A DNA stretch of 50,622 bases, taken from NCBI GenBank assembly GCA_038236965.1, contig JBBRZF010000002.1:1-50622 (forward strand). The letters run 5' to 3'. Below the pieces are notes generated by a model. The model was not told where the DNA came from, did not search any database, and was given only the letters and a program-made list of their open reading frames with translations. The translations under genes and the position numbers were made by a program. Below, piece by piece: positions 46,359-50,622 of this stretch (position 1 is its first letter; the number at the start of each line of letters is the position of its first letter). This stretch comes from JBBRZF01 sp038236965. GTDB lineage: Bacteria > Acidobacteriota > Terriglobia > Terriglobales > Acidobacteriaceae.

Positions 46359-49097
46359 ATGCTTACCGGCAATCAGATTCGACGCATGTTCCTGGACTTC
46401 TTCATCGAGCGCTCGCACCGCGAAGTCCACTCTTCTTCCCTTGTTCCCGCCAACGATCCCACGCTGCTCTTCACCAACGCGGGCATGAACCAGTTCAAGG
46501 ACGTCTTCCTCGGACTAGAAAAGCGTGACTACTCGCGCGCCACCACCTCGCAGAAATGCGTGCGCGCCGGCGGAAAGCACAACGACCTCGAGAACGTCGG
46601 CTTCACCAATCGTCATCACACCTTTTTCGAGATGCTCGGCAACTTCTCATTCGGCGACTACTTCAAGAAGGACGCCATCGCCTACGCATGGGAGCTCGTC
46701 ACCTCTCGCGATTGGTTCGCCATCTCCGCCGACAAGCTTTACGTCACCATCTTCAAGGGTGAGAACGGCGTCGAGCGCGACACTGAGGCCTACGATCTTT
46801 GGCTTGCCCAGGGCGTCGCCGCAAATCGCATCTACGAAATGGGCATGAAGGACAACTTCTGGCAGATGGGCGACACCGGCCCCTGCGGCCCCTGCTCGGA
46901 AATCCATTACGACATGGGCATTGCCGCCAGCGACAAGCTGCGCCCCGAGTGCGCCGCCGGTCGATGCGAATTCCCCTGCGAATGCGGACGCTACGTCGAA
47001 ATCTGGAATCTCGTCTTCATGCAGTTCGATCGCGATTCCTCCGGCACGCTCAATCCGCTTCCCAAGCCTTCCATCGACACCGGCGCCGGACTTGAGCGCG
47101 TCACCAGCGTCCTCCAGAGCGTCATCTCCAATTACGATACCGACCTCTTCATCCCGCTCATCAAGCGCGCCGCCGAGCTCGTTGGCGTCAACGCCGACGC
47201 TGAATCCAAGAAGGAAGAGACACACGCCAGCGCCGCATCGCTTCGCGTCATCGCCGACCACGCGCGCGCTTCCACCTTCCTCATCGCCGACGGCGTGTTG
47301 CCGATGAATGAAGGACGCGGCTATGTTCTGCGCAAGATCATTCGTCGCGCTATCCGTCACGGACGCCTGCTCGGACAGAACAAGCCCTTCCTCAGTGAAA
47401 TGGTTTTCGGCGTCGTCGACCAGATGAAGGAAGCCTATCCCGAACTCAAAGACTCCGCCGGCCGCGTCGCGAAAGTCATCCTCACCGAGGAAACGCGCTT
47501 CGCGCACACGCTCGACATCGGACTCAAGCGCCTCGAAGACGACCTCGCTCCGCTCGTCTCCGCCAAGGACGCGAACCCTTCCGCGCGAGCCATGTATTCC
47601 GGCGAAAAGGCGTTCAAGCTCTACGACACCTTCGGACTCCCGCTCGATTTCATGATCGATTCCGCTCGCGACCAGGGCATTCAATTCGACCAGGCCGGCT
47701 TCGATCACGCCATGGATGAGCAGCGCACCAACGCGCGCGCCTCATGGAAAGGTGGCTCCAAGGCCTCCGCTTCCCCGGCGTTCGCCAAGTTGCCCGCAAC
47801 AGTTTTCGAAGGCTATCGCCAGACGCAATCCACGAACTGCGAAGTGCTTGCCATCATCAAGGACGGCCAAGGCGTTCAAGAACTTCGTATCGGAGAATCG
47901 GGCGAGATCGTTCTCGACCACACGCCCTTCTACGCCGAATCCGGCGGACAGGTTGCCGACAAAGGCGCGCTCCTCGCCCGCGACCACAACACGGTCGTCG
48001 CCGAAGTAACCAGTGTTAATGCGCCTGTGCAGGGTGTTCGCGCGCATCACGCCACCGCGCGCCAGAATATCGTTGTCGGCGACCATCTCGACGCCATCGT
48101 CGATTCCGAACTTCGCCAGGCCACCATGCGTCACCACACCGGAACGCATTTGCTTCACGCCGCGCTGCGCCAAACGCTCGGCACGCACGTCAAGCAAGCC
48201 GGTTCGCTGGTCGATGCCGGGCATCTCCGCTTCGACTTCTCGCACTTCGCTGCGCTCGCCGATGAAGAACTTCAGGACATCGAAGACCTCGCCAACCGCG
48301 AAGTCCTGCGCAACGAGCGCGTAGATATCATCGAAGACGTTCCCATCGACGTCGCCGTAAACGAATACAAGGCGATGGCGCTCTTCGGCGAAAAATATGG
48401 CGAGCGCGTTCGCGTCATCAAGATTGGCGACTTCTCCACCGAACTCTGCGGCGGCACCCACACCGCTGCCACCGGAGAGATCGGCCTCATCAAGGTTCTC
48501 AGCGAAGGCTCCGTTTCCAGCGGCGTGCGTCGCATGGAAGCCGTCACCGGAGAGGCATCGCTCCGCCACTTCCGCAAAGACCACCAACTCGAGCACGTCG
48601 TCAGCGCCCTCGTAGGTCGTCGCGCAGAGACTTCTCCTGCCGACTCCTTGCGTCAGGAGATCGAACGCCGCGACGACGAACTCAAAAAACTCCGTCGCGA
48701 ACTCGAACAGGCGCGGATGAAATCGGCCGGCGCGGGCGTCGCCTCCGCCGATCAAAATGTCCGTGAAGTAAAAGGAGTCAAGGTTCTCGCCCATCGCGCC
48801 GACAACCTCGAGCGTCCGCAACTGCGCACCCTCATGGATAACCTGCGCAACAAGATCGGCTCCGGCGTTGTCATCCTCGGCTCCGTTGCCGACGGCAAGG
48901 TTTTCCTCATCGTCGGCGTCACCAAGGATTTGCTGGATCGCGTGCAAGCCGGAAAAGTTGTAGGCCAGGTAGCGCTCAAAGTCGGCGGCAAAGGCGGCGG
49001 ACGTCCCGACCTGGCCGAAGCCGGCGGCACCGAACCCGCAGCACTCGACTCCGCCCTCAACGAAAGCTACGACGTAGTCGGCAGTCTTCTGAAATAG
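46359..49097 (+). CDS. alaS: alanyl-tRNA synthetase
   Basis: A 912-residue class II synthetase. I take ATG 46359 (MLTGNQIRRMFLDFFIERSH) because family members begin there and GGAAAG lies eight bases upstream; an earlier ATG at 46332 overlaps a TACAAT that is probably the -10. The catalytic domain has FTNAGMNQFKDVFLG, QKCVRAGGKHNDLENVG and GDTGPCGPCSEIHYD; the editing domain has HHTGTHLLH and CGGTHTAATG with the zinc-type ligands; the C-terminal DHHA1/C-Ala part (RPDLAEAGGTEP) is complete. It charges tRNA(Ala) and clears Ser and Gly mischarging. Single gene with no T-box before it. Confidence 0.95.
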   Translation: MLTGNQIRRMFLDFFIERSHREVHSSSLVPANDPTLLFTNAGMNQFKDVFLGLEKRDYSRATTSQKCVRAGGKHNDLENVGFTNRHHTFFEMLGNFSFGDYFKKDAIAYAWELVTSRDWFAISADKLYVTIFKGENGVERDTEAYDLWLAQGVAANRIYEMGMKDNFWQMGDTGPCGPCSEIHYDMGIAASDKLRPECAAGRCEFPCECGRYVEIWNLVFMQFDRDSSGTLNPLPKPSIDTGAGLERVTSVLQSVISNYDTDLFIPLIKRAAELVGVNADAESKKEETHASAASLRVIADHARASTFLIADGVLPMNEGRGYVLRKIIRRAIRHGRLLGQNKPFLSEMVFGVVDQMKEAYPELKDSAGRVAKVILTEETRFAHTLDIGLKRLEDDLAPLVSAKDANPSARAMYSGEKAFKLYDTFGLPLDFMIDSARDQGIQFDQAGFDHAMDEQRTNARASWKGGSKASASPAFAKLPATVFEGYRQTQSTNCEVLAIIKDGQGVQELRIGESGEIVLDHTPFYAESGGQVADKGALLARDHNTVVAEVTSVNAPVQGVRAHHATARQNIVVGDHLDAIVDSELRQATMRHHTGTHLLHAALRQTLGTHVKQAGSLVDAGHLRFDFSHFAALADEELQDIEDLANREVLRNERVDIIEDVPIDVAVNEYKAMALFGEKYGERVRVIKIGDFSTELCGGTHTAATGEIGLIKVLSEGSVSSGVRRMEAVTGEASLRHFRKDHQLEHVVSALVGRRAETSPADSLRQEIERRDDELKKLRRELEQARMKSAGAGVASADQNVREVKGVKVLAHRADNLERPQLRTLMDNLRNKIGSGVVILGSVADGKVFLIVGVTKDLLDRVQAGKVVGQVALKVGGKGGGRPDLAEAGGTEPAALDSALNESYDVVGSLLK

Positions 49098-49134
49098 ACT
49101 TGCACACATCAATGGGCGACCAATTCCAGGTCGC

Positions 49135-49500
49135 CCACCACCCAAATGTCATCTCGACCGAAGCGCAGCGAAGTGGAGAGACCCTTTGTTTCATTAAGGG
49201 ATTGGAAAGCCTGCTTCCGCAATCCGCGCTCCCGCTCCTCCCCTAAATCTTCCTTCGTGCCCCTTCGTGTCCTTCGTGGTTAGGTCTTGGTTTTGCTTCC
49301 GCCTTTCGGTTTTGCCTTCCGATTCGCTATTCGAATTTCGCAATTCGCATTTCTCCTGCTCTCGGTTTTGACTTTCCCCTTAATCTTCCTTCGTGAACCT
49401 TCGTGCCCCTTCGTGTCCTTCGTGGTTAGGTTTTGTTTTTGCTTCCGCCTTCCGGTTTTGCCCTTCCGATTCGCAATTCGCAATTCGCATTTCGCCTTCC
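49135..49500. repeat. intergenic repeat block behind alaS
   Basis: Within the 635-bp gap 49098-49732: the CACCACCCAAATGTCATCTC element (49137-49190), CTTCGTGTC/CTTCGTGGTT words at about 49251-49283 and again at 49391-49429, and GATTCGC/AATTCGC words at 49319-49350 and 49467-49497. The blocks with GGTTTTGCCTTCC, GATTCGC and CTTCGTG are themselves duplicated about 140 bp apart. No gene is supported; minus-strand frames here are made of repeat. Confidence 0.85.
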
Positions 49501-49600
49501 CCACCCAATGGTCTCTGCCCCTCCGTACTCTTCTAAGGCTTTTCTCCCTGTTTCTCCGGTTTTTATCCTCTTACCTTCCTGATTCCTTCTGTAGTACTGT

Positions 49601-49629
49601 TTGCTCCGCTGTTCGCAACCTCATATAAT
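49601..49629 (+). promoter_or_regulatory. promoter of lytic transglycosylase gene
   Basis: TTGCTC at 49601-49606, 17-bp spacer, perfect TATAAT at 49624-49629. Leader of about 97 nt. Confidence 0.65.
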
Positions 49630-49732
49630 CCAGCCACTCTGGGAATTTTTCATTGCTTGCACTCTGCCTTCGAAAGATGATGGCGCAACGTGTGAAAACT
49701 TGGTTGAACTTGCACTTCGCGGTCAAGACTTG

Positions 49733-50617
49733 ATGAAGCTTCGCGCTATGAACTCGGGATATTTCGCCGGCACAATCCTCATCGCCCTGTCGATGCTGGC
49801 TCTGCCCGCTCCGTTGCGCGCTCAAGGCATCACCGCCGTACGCGAAGGCGGACGCACCATCTACACCAATGAAGATGCTGCGCCGTCGAAAGCCCGACTT
49901 GTCTCTGCCGCGCGTGCATCCGGTTCCTCAACATTCGTTTACTGGAGCAATACCGAAAATCGCTGGAAGCCCGTGCCCGTTCCCTCGGCAAAAGTTCTTC
50001 GCCAGGCGCGTTCCGCCGCCGCCGAAGTTTCCAGGTACGTTGCCACCGTGCCTGCCGTGGTTCCCCCCGCCAACCCAGCGAATTCTTCCGCCCCCGAATT
50101 GAATCCAAATTACGTAGCGCTCACTCGCGGACGACGGGTCTCGACCGAAGAAGTTGACAAGGCGATTGAAGATGCCGCCGCGCGCCATGGCGTCGATCCC
50201 AACCTGGTGCGTGCGGTAATAAAAGTCGAGTCCAACTTCAATCCCAATGCGGTTTCGCGCAAGGGCGCCATGGGACTTATGCAGCTTATGCCCAGCACTG
50301 CGCGCGGCCTCAACCTGTCGAATCCGTTCAACCCCGGCCAGAATGTGGACGCCGGCGTGCGCCACCTGAAAACCTTGCTCAATAGTTACGACGGAGACGT
50401 GCCGCTCACTCTCGCCGCCTACAACGCGGGACAGGGCGCCGTCCAACGCAACAACGGCATTCCGCCCTATGCTGAAACACGCAATTACGTGAAGCGAATC
50501 ACCAATCTTTACGGTCCCGGCGGAAACAACTTCGCGGCCAGTTCAGGCCCGCGCGCCGCACCTGTCAGAGTGTTCCGCGACAGCCGCGGAGTCATCACCA
50601 TCAACAACACGGAATAA
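49733..50617 (+). CDS. lytic murein transglycosylase, SLT family
   Basis: A 294-residue exported protein. ATG 49733 or 49748; signal segment about 8-30 (YFAGTILIALSMLALPAPLRAQ). Residues 32-75 (ITAVREGGRTIYTNEDA) look like a DUF4124-type beta domain. The goose-lysozyme-like SLT domain follows: catalytic Glu166 in VIKVESNFNPNAVS, GAMGLMQLMPSTA, NVDAGVRHLKTLL, LAAYNAGQGAV and PYAETRNYVKRI. It cleaves peptidoglycan with 1,6-anhydroMurNAc formation in the periplasm. It is complete, the stop being at 50615-50617, five bases before the window ends. Confidence 0.93.
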   Translation: MKLRAMNSGYFAGTILIALSMLALPAPLRAQGITAVREGGRTIYTNEDAAPSKARLVSAARASGSSTFVYWSNTENRWKPVPVPSAKVLRQARSAAAEVSRYVATVPAVVPPANPANSSAPELNPNYVALTRGRRVSTEEVDKAIEDAAARHGVDPNLVRAVIKVESNFNPNAVSRKGAMGLMQLMPSTARGLNLSNPFNPGQNVDAGVRHLKTLLNSYDGDVPLTLAAYNAGQGAVQRNNGIPPYAETRNYVKRITNLYGPGGNNFAASSGPRAAPVRVFRDSRGVITINNTE

Positions 50618-50622
50618 AGGAA

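Noticed and set aside
49280..49504. Minus-strand frame with TTKDTKGHEG
   Set aside because: Made entirely of dispersed intergenic words; such peptides are known database artefacts.
1..50622. tRNA genes, insertion sequences, phage remnants
   Set aside because: No cloverleaf with GTTCGAATC-type T-arm outside coding genes and no transposase or integrase motif was seen in any frame.

Overview
The window (about 50.6 kb, roughly 58-60 % G+C by eye) looks like a chromosomal core segment of an acidobacterium, probably class Terriglobia (Koribacter-like). The evidence is three secreted VWA proteins of the type first described in Acidobacteria, a large Oar-like TonB-dependent receptor with an N-terminal carboxypeptidase-regulatory-like domain, an HTH protein with the acidobacterial WKEIAAYLG/RTAQRWE signature, and the gene repertoire overall. 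No transposase, integrase, phage gene, CRISPR array or tRNA was seen.

Layout. 1-7.3 kb, minus strand: an apparent operon hisS - secreted NTF2-like protein - aspS - mutL - AlkZ-like protein (cut by the window edge), preceded by a gamma-carbonic-anhydrase gene. 7.5-14.9 kb: Oar-like receptor, rpsU, a double zinc-ribbon protein, a single-domain response regulator, mtaB and an AI-2E family permease. 15.0-22.3 kb: the translation/division cluster infC-rpmI-rplT-pheS-pheT-zapB-like-zapA, then a 6S RNA gene (ssrS) I infer from structure and its position beside zapA, then lgt. infC seems to start at AUC. 22.4-28.8 kb: a RluD-type pseudouridine synthase with a Lys-rich tail, three VWA proteins, and between two of them a membrane-anchored redoxin whose reading frame crosses an in-frame TGA exactly at the catalytic Cys position. 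29-38.7 kb: MglA-type GTPase, hemerythrin, M48 protease, ClpB-like AAA+ ATPase, LysM/DUF4015 protein, Crp/Fnr-type regulator, HTH protein, ilvE, DinB. 38.8-50.6 kb: cytochrome P450, pilT, recX, AlkA-like glycosylase, a second TonB receptor, alaS and a lytic transglycosylase.

The most notable signal is the redoxin at 25368-26165. Read through TGA 25818-25820 it gives one intact 265-residue protein with a Trp-Sec-Pro-Ser-Cys active site (UxxC). A bulged-U hairpin follows the TGA directly, and its 3' arm uses codons (TTA, CGG, AGT) that are uncommon in the surrounding genes. I read it as a selenoprotein; no sel genes lie in the window, so this needs the rest of the genome.

The second is the spacer DNA. 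Most longer intergenic gaps are built of degenerate short tandem words, predominantly of period 7 (others 8, 9 or 15), often arranged as long inverted arms that would fold into hairpins. The same word families recur at unlinked sites, abut start codons that lack a Shine-Dalgarno sequence (pheS, pheT, rluD), and create spurious reading frames. Several genes (mtaB, lgt, recX, the second TonB receptor) also have a -10-like hexamer only 6-10 nt before the start codon, suggesting leaderless mRNAs.
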